Made by a program: the position numbers and the translations under genes
Part shown: in pieces, positions 28,669-38,489 of the stretch
How the letters are laid out: every line of letters starts with the position of its first letter
Numbering within the stretch: the first letter of the stretch is position 1
Notes under the pieces: model-generated
Told to the model about the DNA's origin: nothing
What the model saw: only the letters and a program-made list of their open reading frames with translations
Database searches by the model: none
From: Prostheceraeus crozeri
Lineage: Eukaryota; Platyhelminthes; Polycladida; Euryleptidae
Direction of reading: 5' to 3'
Assembly (NCBI GenBank): GCA_907163375.1
Contig: CAJQUW010015625.1
Location: forward strand, 414,943-478,942
DNA: 64,000 nucleotides

Positions 28669-29202
28669 GTAAGTGACGGTCGTCGCTCTGAGCTCCGGAT
28701 ATCGGGTGTTTCAAAGGACTCTATCTTTTGAAGTAGGCAAGCTATCTTCTTACTTCAAAGTTTGTATGATAGAGTTTGATAGTGTCTTTACTACTGATGA
28801 AATTTTTTAAAAGTAGTATGAGTAGTAAAATGCGGAGTTTTTTTTAAAATTCTTAATTTTCACTTTTTTCAAAGTTTTAACATATAGACTAAGGTTTTCA
28901 AGTATCCTGAGTTCAAATATGCTATCAGATTTGAAATTTAACTAAGTCTAAGGCAGCTTTGAGGGGTTAGATCCCAGCTACTGATCACTACCTTTGACTC
29001 GGCGTTCCTGTTACCACTTCGGGGCAGTGACAATGATGTCTTCAGCTGTAAAGAGCGGGTATCGGGGAAGATCTCTCACTTCCCTAGTGATCAGTACAAG
29101 GCCTTCGGGCTGTCGACGGGATCGAGTGCCACTCACTACACTCTTTAGGAATATGACTGTACTACATGATTCCAAACTTATACAAATTTCATTATCTTAC
29201 AG
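28669..29202 (+). other. 5'-UTR intron of the coiled-coil gene, 534 nt
   Basis: Donor GAG|GTAAGT and acceptor TTCATTATCTTACAG ending at 29,202, 17 nt before ATG 29,220. The span between TATA and ATG has no long ORF. The alternative donor GTAAGT at 28,639 is possible. Confidence 0.55.
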
Positions 29203-29219
29203 CTAACGATAAATCAGGC

Positions 29220-30398
29220 ATGGCTAATGACAAGAATAGAAAATACCATATCAAAATGTGTGTGTGCGGTCGTATAAATCGCAGTGCGGACGCCAAGGCT
29301 CACGTCAAGAAGGCGGGCACCGGCCACATGATTATCTTGAATAGGGTTGCGTGCGTGAAGTGTAGAGTGCTGAAGGGTGATGAGGATGAGGCGCGTTTCT
29401 ACAGAGTGCATGCTGACTGTAGTGGTGGTTTAGTGACTGATTTGAGATTTACGCAGTTGATTGTGGAAGAGAGGGAGCGAATGTTGGCGATCGAGCGAGA
29501 GGGTAAGGTTGAGAATGTTGTTGAGAATGTTGTTGAGAATGATGAGTTGGCGAGAGCGGTTGCGTCGTTGGAGCGTGAGATTGAGCGAAAGAGAGTGCTT
29601 GAGAGTGATGATGAGGATGATGTGGATTTAGATAGGCAGCGTGTGAGGAAGCGTGTGAGGAAGTTGAGCTCTTCGTCATCGGAGGTGTCAAACATTGTCA
29701 TCACCGACCCCCCGAAGAGCTCATCTTCCCCAAAAGTGAAGAGTGGTGGGATTCGTGTGCAGTCGGCGAGGTGGTTGAAGGATGAAGAGAAGAGGCATGT
29801 TTCGCAGCAGATGGCGCATGATTTGTTGGTAAATAAGTATGAGAGTTTGAAGAAAGTGAAGGATGAAGTTGTGAAGGAGTTGGATGAGTTAAAAAAGAAG
29901 GAACTGAAGTCGAAGGAGGTGGCGGATGAAAACATTAGAATGAGGCGTTGTGTGACTGATTTGAAGAATAAGACGCGAGAGTTGGAAGAGAAGAATGATG
30001 AGTGTGAGAAGAGGGCGAGTGCTGCGGAGAGAAGAATGAGAGATGCAGAGGCGAATTTTGAGGAGATGATGAAGGAGATTAGTGTGTTGAGAGCGAGGAA
30101 TGTTGAGTTGGAGAGGACTGTGGCTCGGCGGGGTGATGAGAGGCAGGCGTATGAGAAGTTGGAGCGCATGAGAGATGAGTGGGAACGTGTGAATGAGGAT
30201 CGTTTGTTTGAGTTTCACATCCCTATTCGGGATAATCATTTGGCCGGCGAAGTATTGGTAAATCAAAGCCTCGACGAAAGTATAGTATGTTACAATGGTC
30301 ATCCGAGCAAGAAGTGTCTGCATGCCAGCCTGAGAATGCGCGGTCACCTACATAAATTCTCGATTCGGAAACGCGCGAGACTGCCAAAGGATGACTAA
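29220..30398 (+). CDS. Coiled-coil protein with Cys-containing N-terminus, 392 aa
   Basis: I use ATG 29,220 (MANDKNRKYHIK) because the upstream in-frame codons lie in the likely intron. The N-terminal 60 residues have CVCGRINRSADAKAHVKKAG and CVKC, which could form a zinc site. An acidic and Ser-rich linker follows (VVEN repeats; SSSSSEVSN), then a coiled coil over about 150 residues (KYESLKKVKDEVVKELDEL onward), and a conserved C-terminal region (FEFHIPIRDNHL; MRGHLHKFS) ending basic. No known family. As the first gene inside the left TIR with its own TATA box it is probably early. A short intron follows the stop (30,403-30,463). Confidence 0.7.
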   Translation: MANDKNRKYHIKMCVCGRINRSADAKAHVKKAGTGHMIILNRVACVKCRVLKGDEDEARFYRVHADCSGGLVTDLRFTQLIVEERERMLAIEREGKVENVVENVVENDELARAVASLEREIERKRVLESDDEDDVDLDRQRVRKRVRKLSSSSSEVSNIVITDPPKSSSSPKVKSGGIRVQSARWLKDEEKRHVSQQMAHDLLVNKYESLKKVKDEVVKELDELKKKELKSKEVADENIRMRRCVTDLKNKTRELEEKNDECEKRASAAERRMRDAEANFEEMMKEISVLRARNVELERTVARRGDERQAYEKLERMRDEWERVNEDRLFEFHIPIRDNHLAGEVLVNQSLDESIVCYNGHPSKKCLHASLRMRGHLHKFSIRKRARLPKDD

Positions 30399-30402
30399 CT
30401 TG

Positions 30403-30463
30403 GTGAGTGAAAAAGTAAATAAGATAGTATATCCTATTCTAATACATATCATTTTCATTGCAG
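30403..30463 (+). other. 3'-UTR intron, 61 nt
   Basis: GTGAGT donor 4 nt after the stop; acceptor TTCATTGCAG. Matches 290-349 in element 1. Confidence 0.5.
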
Positions 30464-30496
30464 ATCTTTGCCCGCCTTCACCACCCCATCACGTCA

Positions 30497-30639
30497 CTCC
30501 CGAGAACGAACCATCGGCTCTCTTAAGGGCCACCTAGGGGCAAGACATGATAGAACCTCCACGCGGTTTGCCCTGGGCAGTCTTTAGACTGGCGAATACT
30601 ATCATTAAGTTGAATCTGCTATCAGTCAACTTGAACGTT
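30497..30639. repeat. CR143 repeat, element 2 copy 1
   Basis: Carries the same CACCTAGGGG change as copy 1 of element 1 and precedes the 88-aa cassette. Confidence 0.85.
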
Positions 30640-30656
30640 GCGTCGCGTTAGAGGGG

Positions 30657-30664
30657 TATATAAA
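30657..30664 (+). promoter_or_regulatory. TATA box of the 88-aa cassette gene
   Basis: TATATAAA about 32 nt before the ATG at 30,696, with a TCATTTCATTTCATTTC stretch between. Confidence 0.6.
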
Positions 30665-30695
30665 CCACTGCCTCTCATTTCATTTCATTTCAATC

Positions 30696-30962
30696 ATGCA
30701 GACGCCGAACAGTCAAGTCAGCTCTCCTCGCGGACCACAGTTAAGGCCGCGAAATTTATTTGAGGAGTTTGTCAGGCTAGAGGAGCAAGACAGAGTTTTT
30801 AATAATCTTGCTCGGATTGGCAATCCGATGACAGCAACTGCTGTCAATCCAACGGAATGGCGCTACATTCCAATTTTTAGTCATGTGCCAGTTAGTGTGG
30901 AAGTCGACAGTGCTACCAAAGAGAGAGTCAAAGACTCTCTCAGCAGAATTGGTAGGGTGTAA
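30696..30962 (+). CDS. 88-aa protein of a cassette found only in this arm
   Basis: Starts MQTPNSQVSSPRG; mixed charged middle (FEEFVRLEEQDRVFNNLARI) and a C-terminal VKDSLSRIGRV. It has its own TATA box and lies between two CR143 repeats. The inverted copy of the element lacks this gene together with one repeat (476 bp). I do not recognise a family; no second copy in the window allows a test for selection. Confidence 0.5.
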   Translation: MQTPNSQVSSPRGPQLRPRNLFEEFVRLEEQDRVFNNLARIGNPMTATAVNPTEWRYIPIFSHVPVSVEVDSATKERVKDSLSRIGRV

Positions 30963-30972
30963 GATGACGTTA

Positions 30973-31115
30973 CTCCCGAGAACGAACCATCGGCTCTCTT
31001 AAGGGCCACCATGGGGCAAGACATGATAGAACCTCCTCGCGGTTTGCCCTGGGCAGTCTTCGGACTGGCGAATACTATCATTAAGTTGAATCTGCTATCA
31101 GTCAACTTGAACATT
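30973..31115. repeat. CR143 repeat, element 2 copy 2
   Basis: Separates the 88-aa and 84-aa cassettes; ends AACATT rather than AACGTT and is followed by the GCAGTCGATTGC stretch. Confidence 0.85.
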
Positions 31116-31190
31116 ATGCAGTCGATTGCTATCCCTGAAGCATTCTGATTCGCTGTTGAGCAATTCATTGTTGAAAACCCTATATAAGCT

Positions 31191-31198
31191 AGAAGATT
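31191..31198 (+). promoter_or_regulatory. TATA box of the 84-aa gene
   Basis: TATATAAG, same position and downstream TTCTCATTC as at 593-600. Confidence 0.65.
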
Positions 31199-31228
31199 GT
31201 AGCGCTTCTCATTCAATTTGAAGTCACG

Positions 31229-31483
31229 ATGGAAGCGACATCTGCCGACAACATTCCCGTCTTCACTGATGAAGACAACGGCATTCCCGAGTTCGTCATC
31301 CTCGACGAGTGGGATGAGGAGGATGAGAAGAAGGGGAAGATCAAGAGGATCGTTTGGGCGGATGGAGTGTGGACTCCAAATACCACTCGCATCCGAAAGG
31401 TGCCAGATGCACCACCACGGCTTAGGCGGTATAGGGTATACGACAACCTAAGCGTCATACCCATTGACTATTCCAGTCAATAG
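31229..31483 (+). CDS. Small acidic protein, 84 aa (homologue of 640-909)
   Basis: Same product as the 89-aa gene of element 1 without the internal duplication: acidic start (FTDEDNGIPEFVILDEWDEE), basic RLRRYRVYD end. Ends at the CR143 repeat that forms the 126-aa gene's 3' end. Confidence 0.65.
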   Translation: MEATSADNIPVFTDEDNGIPEFVILDEWDEEDEKKGKIKRIVWADGVWTPNTTRIRKVPDAPPRLRRYRVYDNLSVIPIDYSSQ

Positions 31484-31489
31484 TCAAAT

Positions 31490-31864
31490 TCACGTCCCCG
31501 AGAACGAACCATCGGCTCTCTTAAGGGCCACCATGGGGCAAGACATGATAGAACCTCCTCGCGGTTTGCCCTGGGCAGTCTTCGGACTGGCGAATACTAT
31601 CATTAAGTTGAATCTGCTATCAGTCAACTTGAACGTTGCAAATGAAGTTCGGTGTAATACTTCCTTTCGACGGGCGTTCCTGTAAAGGGCGGCGGTGAAA
31701 CCCGTAGCTATGTATACCGCAAGGGACATTCGGCAATGGTCAATCTTGTTAAACCTCTCTGCGTCATGTTTGCAAGTGATTGCCTCTGTCTCAACGTAGT
31801 ATGCATTCGCGCCAGGGCGACATTTAGCCAACTGTCGAAGGTTGCCTAAAACTTTCCATTGCAT
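31490..31864 (-). CDS. Conserved 124-aa protein (homologue of 910-1290)
   Basis: ATG 31,864. Differs from the element 1 copy at few residues (for example RPGANAYY for RPGENAYY). The C-terminal third is CR143 (31,496-31,637). Convergent with the 84-aa gene. Confidence 0.6.
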   Translation of the reverse strand: MQWKVLGNLRQLAKCRPGANAYYVETEAITCKHDAERFNKIDHCRMSLAVYIATGFTAALYRNARRKEVLHRTSFATFKLTDSRFNLMIVFASPKTAQGKPRGGSIMSCPMVALKRADGSFSGT

Positions 31865-31976
31865 ACGTTATGAGAACCATGAGTTCTACCTGTCTCTATC
31901 AATGAGACGAATTGATGAATGGAATGAAATGGGAGGACACTCACGCGCCACACGCAACATAACACACTTCTCTCTT

Positions 31977-32590
31977 CCGTAGTCTAACAAGCTCTTTACA
32001 CATGGATCGCAGTCGATTGCTATCCCTGTATCAGAAGTGTAAGCTATCTTAATTTATTTGACACTATTTTATCTACCATCATCGTCCATATGAAATGTTT
32101 TTAGATTTACAAGTTAGACTAAGCGTGCTACTATTTCCAAATGAAAAAGTATACATGGTTAAATCATCCACTTAAGCCCATCCGTAGTCTAACAAGCTCT
32201 TTACACATGGATCGCAGTCGATTGCTATCCCTGTATCAGAAGTGTAAGCTATCTTAATTTATTTGACACTATTTTATCTACCATCATCGTCCATATGAAA
32301 TGTTTTTAGATTTACAAGTTAGACTAAGCGTGCTACTATTTCCAAATGAAAAAGTATACATGGTTAAATCATCCACTTAAGCCCATCCGTAGTCTAACAA
32401 GCTCTTTACACATGGATCGCAGTCGATTGCTATCCCTGTATCAGAAGTGTAAGCTATCTTAATTTATTTGACACTATTTTATCTACCATTATCACCCATA
32501 TGAAATGTTATAAGATTTACAAGTTAAACTAAGCGTGCTACTATTTCCAAATGAAAAAGTATACATGGTTAAATTATTCACTAAAACCCC
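31977..32590. repeat. Tandem repeat of about 204 bp, three units
   Basis: CCGTAGTCTAACAAGC at about 31,977, 32,181 and 32,385. The last unit differs by a few bases (TTATCACCC). Confidence 0.9.
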
Positions 32591-32639
32591 ATTCAAGTAA
32601 GTCAGTATGAAAGCAAAGATAATACGAAATAAACATTTA

Positions 32640-33077
32640 TTATGGCATGTATTTCAAAAGGTCTTCATCGTCAATATCGTCCCAGAGTCTGGCTTCACAT
32701 AGATCACAAAAACAGTTGAGCTGCTTTAAACGTTCTTCTGCAGCGTCCCTCACTTTCTCAATGTACGCCCACTCCGCCACGGTTCGCGGTTGGGAGTTAG
32801 GGGTGTACCACTCCCATATTTGATGCAAGTGCGACTTGCTGGTCATCTCCATCACCCCTTCGGCATCATATTGTAAATATTTCCACCGTATGCCTGTTAG
32901 GTCGGGCAACTCCTCTTCATCCTCCTCCGATAATGATAACTTTCGTATATTGTCCAGTCGGTACACCTTCTCCACCTTCGCCTTTCTTGGTGCATTTGGT
33001 GTAACGAGCACCTTTGCTGATGTACATGGAGAGGAGAACTCCAATGCGTTATTTGGTGCTGTTGGAGGACTTGTCAT
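32640..33077 (-). CDS. Conserved acidic 145-aa protein (homologue of 1863-2312)
   Basis: ATG 33,077. Keeps RWKYLQYD, WEWYTPNSQPR and CFCDLCEA. The linker lost the VCEKE segment present in element 1. The stop merges with the polyadenylation signal. Confidence 0.7.
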   Translation of the reverse strand: MTSPPTAPNNALEFSSPCTSAKVLVTPNAPRKAKVEKVYRLDNIRKLSLSEEDEEELPDLTGIRWKYLQYDAEGVMEMTSKSHLHQIWEWYTPNSQPRTVAEWAYIEKVRDAAEERLKQLNCFCDLCEARLWDDIDDEDLLKYMP

Positions 33078-33190
33078 GTTGTCTTTGAAATGCTGACTTT
33101 GAATAATGATAACTTTAACATTTTTCTAATTCTTAAGTATACACAAGCAGCCAATCAGAATGAACATCCAATGAATGAAGAGAATGAAAG

Positions 33191-33198
33191 TATATAAG
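33191..33198 (+). promoter_or_regulatory. TATA box of the element 2 polymerase
   Basis: TATATAAG about 170 nt before ATG 33,371 in the divergent promoter region. Confidence 0.6.
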
Positions 33199-33370
33199 CA
33201 AAGTGACATTCGTGTCATTTCACTCTGTCTTTGAGACGCATAAGTGAACGGTTGTCTAGCGAATTCTGTTATTATTTGAGGCGTACAAGTGAATTCCAAA
33301 TTTGAGACGTATTATTTGAGTGAAGTCTCTATCTTGTTGAAGTATCAAGCTTAAACATAATTTCGTTGAA

Positions 33371-36300
33371 ATGGTAAGTTGAAAATTTCTTCACTCATCT
33401 CCCTCAAACGTGTGGCTAATAGCATCTTCCTCAATTTCAGGCATCAACTTCATCACCAACACCCTCCCTTCTCGAGGAAAGTTTAGAGTTGTTGAGTCAA
33501 AGTAGGTTGTAATAATACACTGAGACTTGAACAGAGATGATAGAATGATTTCTCTTTCAGGTGATGTGAGTTCCAGCTCAGGACTCTCGCGACAAGGCAA
33601 CGAGTGGGAATGTGCCGACTGCGGACATATGTTTACAAGGAAGCACAGTCTCCTTCGACACATCAAACAACGTGTGTGTCAACCCAAAGCGGCGTCAATC
33701 TCCGGAGGTGAAGTTGATTCTGACGATGACATCTCCTTTCCTTGCGATTTGTGCCCTCTTTCTTTTGATAGTCACTTTCAGCGATCTTCGCACAGACTTC
33801 AACACACGCATGCAAATGATCACTACACCAACGGTACCTCTACCATCTCCCTCATTAATGTTTCCCATAATAATTTAGTACGCGACTACTGCATGGAGTC
33901 CAATACTCAAATAGTAGATTTTCCTGAGTGGCTCCTTCAAAATTCAAACATTATCGAAGCGCTCTTCAACAATTTAGACAATTTTAGAATGAAGGCGCTC
34001 ATCTACCTTAAACTAAAATATATTAAAATAGATTTTCAAACGGGTCAAGTGACGGAGAGAATACAGTTTCATGTTCCTTCCTCTTCCGCAACCGAAGTTG
34101 TAGACTGCGAGTCTTGGCTAAATTTTCACATTCAATGTTTAAAATCAAATGTAGATAAATTCAATCAACGCGACAGCACTCTCATTTTTGATGGTGTGGA
34201 CTCAGCCATATTCAAAATTTCCCTATTAGAAAGTCATGCAGCTCGAGGCACATTTAAACTACCAAAAACGTTGTATAATAAGAAAGCTGTCATCAATGTT
34301 GATTGTAAATCACAGTGTTTCAAATATGCAGTCCTATCCATCCTTCACTATAATGATATCAACGCGCATCGAGATCGCACCTATAGCTATAGACAGTGGG
34401 AGGATGAACTAGACTTTGAAGGTTGTGATAGTAACAACATGAAAATCAAAGATGTAGAAACGTTCGAAAAACATAATAAGATTGAAATTGTCGTTCACGT
34501 GTGGGAGAAGGGGTTGAAGGGTGCCCGCTATAATTCACGTTCAACTTGTTATGAACGTGTAGTCAACCTCTTATTAGTAAAACAAGATGATAGCGAGGAA
34601 TGGCACTACTGTGGTATTCCCAAAATCTCTCGCTTGTACACTCACTTGGGGCACTCTAAAAGAGGTGAACATTTTGTATGCGACCGCTGCATCCGCTCCT
34701 TTTGGAGTAAAGATAAATTTGAAACTCACTATGAATGGTGCAAGCGAGGTAAATTACAAATGGAACGCATGCCCAAAGATAAAATATTTTCACATAGGGA
34801 TAATGGTGACGAATTAAGTCCCCTGCGTGTCATTTACGCAGACATAGAATGCTACATTGATGATATCATCCACAAGCCAGCAGCCATATCCTGCTATGAA
34901 GTATGGCATGACCACTTTAGGAATAGACAAAACAAAATGCATACTTGGCAAGGTGAAGATTGCATTTCAAAATTTCTAGAATTTCTCGATAAAGCTGCTA
35001 AATTTCAACAATCATATGATTCCCAATTGCAGCGTAAGTCACTACATATGTCAGATGAAGACAAACAAAAATTTGAAAGTTGCACATCCTGTCCTAAATG
35101 TCATAAAACGTTTGATGACGATAAAATTAAGAAAGTGCGTGATCATGATCACATCACTGGTAAATTTAGAAACGCACTCTGCTCCAAATGTAACTTTTCA
35201 CTTAGGTTGAGACGTCGTGTACTACCCGTCATTTTTCATAACTTTAAGGGCTATGACAGTCATATGCTCATAAAAGGAGGGTTGAGCCAGATGAAATCGT
35301 GGCAGTTTAATGTAATAGCACAAACGAGAGAAAAATTCATGGCAATGACAGCAAAAGTACCAGTAGATAAAACTAAAGAAAATAAGACAGTCTTCTTCGA
35401 AATAAAATTTTTAGATTCATTTCAATTCATGTCAGCGTCACTAGCTTCTCTCGTTCGTAATCTCAAGTTTCTTCCCCATAGTCAAACTTTGAAGAAACAC
35501 TATCCAAACTTAACGGATGAAATATTCACTCGCAAAGGAGTCTTTCCTTATGCGTATTTTAGCTCAATGTCTAAACTAAATGAAACAACCCTTCCTTCCA
35601 TTGACAAATTCAAAAACGATTTGACGGGTGAAGATTGTCCAGTAGAGGACTATGAACATGCTCAAGAGGCATGGTTAAAATTTGATTGTAAAACGTTTGG
35701 CGATTATATGATCGCTTACTTAGAATTAGATGTCATTTTGCTGGCTGATGTCTTTCAGGAGTTTCGACGAGTGGCATTAGAAGAAGACAAATTAGATCCT
35801 GTCCACTTTGTCAGTCTACCAGCCATGTCCTTTAAATCAGCCTTTAAAATGACTGGTGAGACCATTCATCTCTTACAAGACCCGGAGATGTATAATATAT
35901 TTGAGCGCGGAATACGCGGTGGTCTCACATTTGTAAATAAACATCATATAAAATCTGAAACAGTAGGTGATGATCATATCCACCTAAAGTACTATGACCA
36001 AAATAATTTATATGGTAGTTCACTGTCTAAACCACTACCTCATTCCGAGTTTAGTTGGTTAAATCAAGATGAGCTTGAGTATTACTCCAACCCTTCAAAC
36101 ATACTGAAGATTCCAGATGAAGGTGATTGGGGATATTATTTTGAAGTGGATTTGATTTATCCAAATAGTATTAAAAATAAAACTGCTGATTTCCCACTTG
36201 CACCTGAATCTGGCGAAGTGACTGAAGATATGTTTTCACCATTCATGTCACAATTTCATAATAACTTAACAGAGTGTGGACAGCCAAGGTACAAACCATG

Positions 36301-37345
36301 CCGCTAACTTTTACTCACCCAATATGATAAGAAAAATTATCTCGTACACTTCTGCATATTAAAATTCTATTTAGAAATGGGCATGCTTCTAAAGTCAGTT
36401 CACCGCATTATCAAATTTAGACAGAAAGCCTTCCTCAAACCCTACATAGATAGTAACAGTCAAAAACGTGCACTCGCCCAAAATAATTTTGAAAAGGATT
36501 TTTATAAATATAAGAATAACAGTCTATTCGGAAAGACCATGGAGGATGTTAGAAAACGTATGAATTACAAACTAGTCGTTGATGAACAAAAATATCACAA
36601 ATTGACCTCATCACCTCTTTTCATTGATAGAGACATCATCGATGAGGATCTTGTAGGTGTTAAAATGATTAAATCAGAAGTTGAGTTGTGCAAACCCATC
36701 TATATTGGGCAAGCCGTTTTAGATTATTCCAAGCTTGAAATGTATCAACTCTTCTACAAAATATTAAAACCATGCCCTCTCGTAAAAGAGGTTCGCTTGC
36801 TGGGTGGTGATACAGATAGTTTCTTTTTAGGAATTACCACTCAAAAAGATTTAAATTTTAATGAAGTAGGCAAGTCATTAGAAAAATATTTCGACACATC
36901 TAACTACAATCCCACTCATCCACTCTATTCCATACAGAATAAAGCCAAACTTGGTTGTTTTAAGGATGAAACAGCAGGAAAGGAAATAGATGAAATGATT
37001 CTCCTCCGTCCTAAAATGTATTCCATGAAACTAAAAGAATGTGCAGATAGTATTAAGCGTGCTAAAGGTATATCAAAATCCATTGTTCATAAAATGAAAC
37101 ATCGGTCCTATAAGAAGGCCTATAAAAATAAAACTATAACGTTTGTCAATATGACAATCTTAAAATCTCAAGTTCATACTGTGAAAACGTACACGTTCAA
37201 GAAACGAGCACTTTCAGCATGGGAGGATAAGAGGTGTTGGATAGGACATAACACATCTCTTCCACATGGACATCCTGACACAAACATACCTCCACCCAAA
37301 AGAATAAAACTCACGCTACCACATTCAGGAGATGTATTGACATAA
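33371..37345 (+). pseudogene. polB: Protein-primed family B DNA polymerase, element 2, one nonsense codon
   Basis: Same layout as the element 1 gene, including both small introns (33,374-33,440 and 33,502-33,560). The frame is open over 926 codons from 33,527 and then meets TAA at 36,305-36,307, between Pol A and Pol B, where element 1 has a sense codon. After it the same frame continues to 37,345 with Pol B and Pol C. Approximate positions in the 33,527 frame: fingers 29-95, Exo I about 436, endonuclease VII-like insert about 535-560, Exo II about 570, Exo III about 735, Pol A about 822, Pol C about 1095. The two elements thus carry different disabling mutations. Confidence 0.9.
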
Positions 37346-37523
37346 TCAACTTTAACTCAGTATTTTGATGTTGCTTTTTGTAGATATACATGGTTGTTTT
37401 ATGTATCGCATGAGATCGTTTCCTCCTTGTGAATATATGCCTACAGTCAGCCCATTCCCCTATATCTGTGAAAAGACTTTTTCATATACATATTTTTATT
37501 TCAATAAACATATCACAATGACT

Positions 37524-37896
37524 TCACTTTGTTTTCCGAAACACTAAAGTTACGAGGGATTTAGTATCTTTCACGTGGATGCACTCTTGTAAACCATTGG
37601 TAATTTTGATAGCAATAGAGGGTATAGTTTGTTTGATGACGGGATGATAGAAAATAGATTCAAACATCTTCTCGACTATTCCATATGAAGCGTCTTTATC
37701 ATGAATGAAATCACGTAAAATGTATTCTTTTTTCTCGCCAACAGAAATAGGTAAAATCAAATCACTTTGAATGTAAAGGTGCTGTTCATGTTTATCAAGT
37801 GTCATTGGTGTTTCTATACCAATCGTATGCGCAGCAGCAAACACTGTTTGTAGCATTGAAAAGCCAAAGAGTTTTTTCAAATTTTTACTCAATTGA
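37524..37896 (-). pseudogene. 3' fragment of the capsid-accessory gene, cut by the fold-back
   Basis: Matches the C-terminal region of 6745-7606 (SVGEKKEYILRDFIHDK; LVTLVFRK). Upstream of 37,896 the sequence turns into its own reverse complement, so the 170-aa frame reported across the centre is a chimaera. Confidence 0.85.
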
Positions 37897-37938
37897 AAAT
37901 CAACGCGTTGTTCTGAAACTGGGTGATGACATTCAATG
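37897..37938. other. Fold-back centre 1 (42-nt spacer of a giant inverted repeat)
   Basis: Arms end at AATTGA (37,891-37,896) and start at TCAATT (37,939). The spacer is the reverse complement of the 42 nt that follow the same point in element 1 (7117-7158). A 6-nt match, TCAATT, exists at both switch points. Confidence 0.9.
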
Positions 37939-38311
37939 TCAATTGAGTAAAAATTTGAAAAAACTCTTTGGCTTTTCAATGCTACAAACAGTGTTTGCTG
38001 CTGCGCATACGATTGGTATAGAAACACCAATGACACTTGATAAACATGAACAGCACCTTTACATTCAAAGTGATTTGATTTTACCTATTTCTGTTGGCGA
38101 GAAAAAAGAATACATTTTACGTGATTTCATTCATGATAAAGACGCTTCATATGGAATAGTCGAGAAGATGTTTGAATCTATTTTCTATCATCCCGTCATC
38201 AAACAAACTATACCCTCTATTGCTATCAAAATTACCAATGGTTTACAAGAGTGCATCCACGTGAAAGATACTAAATCCCTCGTAACTTTAGTGTTTCGGA
38301 AAACAAAGTGA
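37939..38311 (+). pseudogene. Capsid-accessory gene fragment, right arm
   Basis: Mirror of 37,524-37,896. It continues 42 nt into the spacer at its 5' side, then reverts to the other arm. Confidence 0.85.
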
Positions 38312-38489
38312 AGTCATTGTGATATGTTTATTGAAATAAAAATATGTATATGAAAAAGTCTTTTCACAGATATAGGGGAATGGGCTGACTGTAGGCATAT
38401 ATTCACAAGGAGGAAACGATCTCATGCGATACATAAAACAACCATGTATATCTACAAAAAGCAACATCAAAATACTGAGTTAAAGTTGA

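Noticed and set aside
29399..30169. 256-aa Ser/Phe-rich ORF antisense to the coiled-coil gene
   Set aside because: Mirror of a GAG/AAG-rich coiled-coil sequence, which leaves antisense frames open; no domain.
37524..38311. Two 170-aa ORFs crossing the fold-back centre
   Set aside because: Each is a chimaera of a gene end and its own reverse complement.
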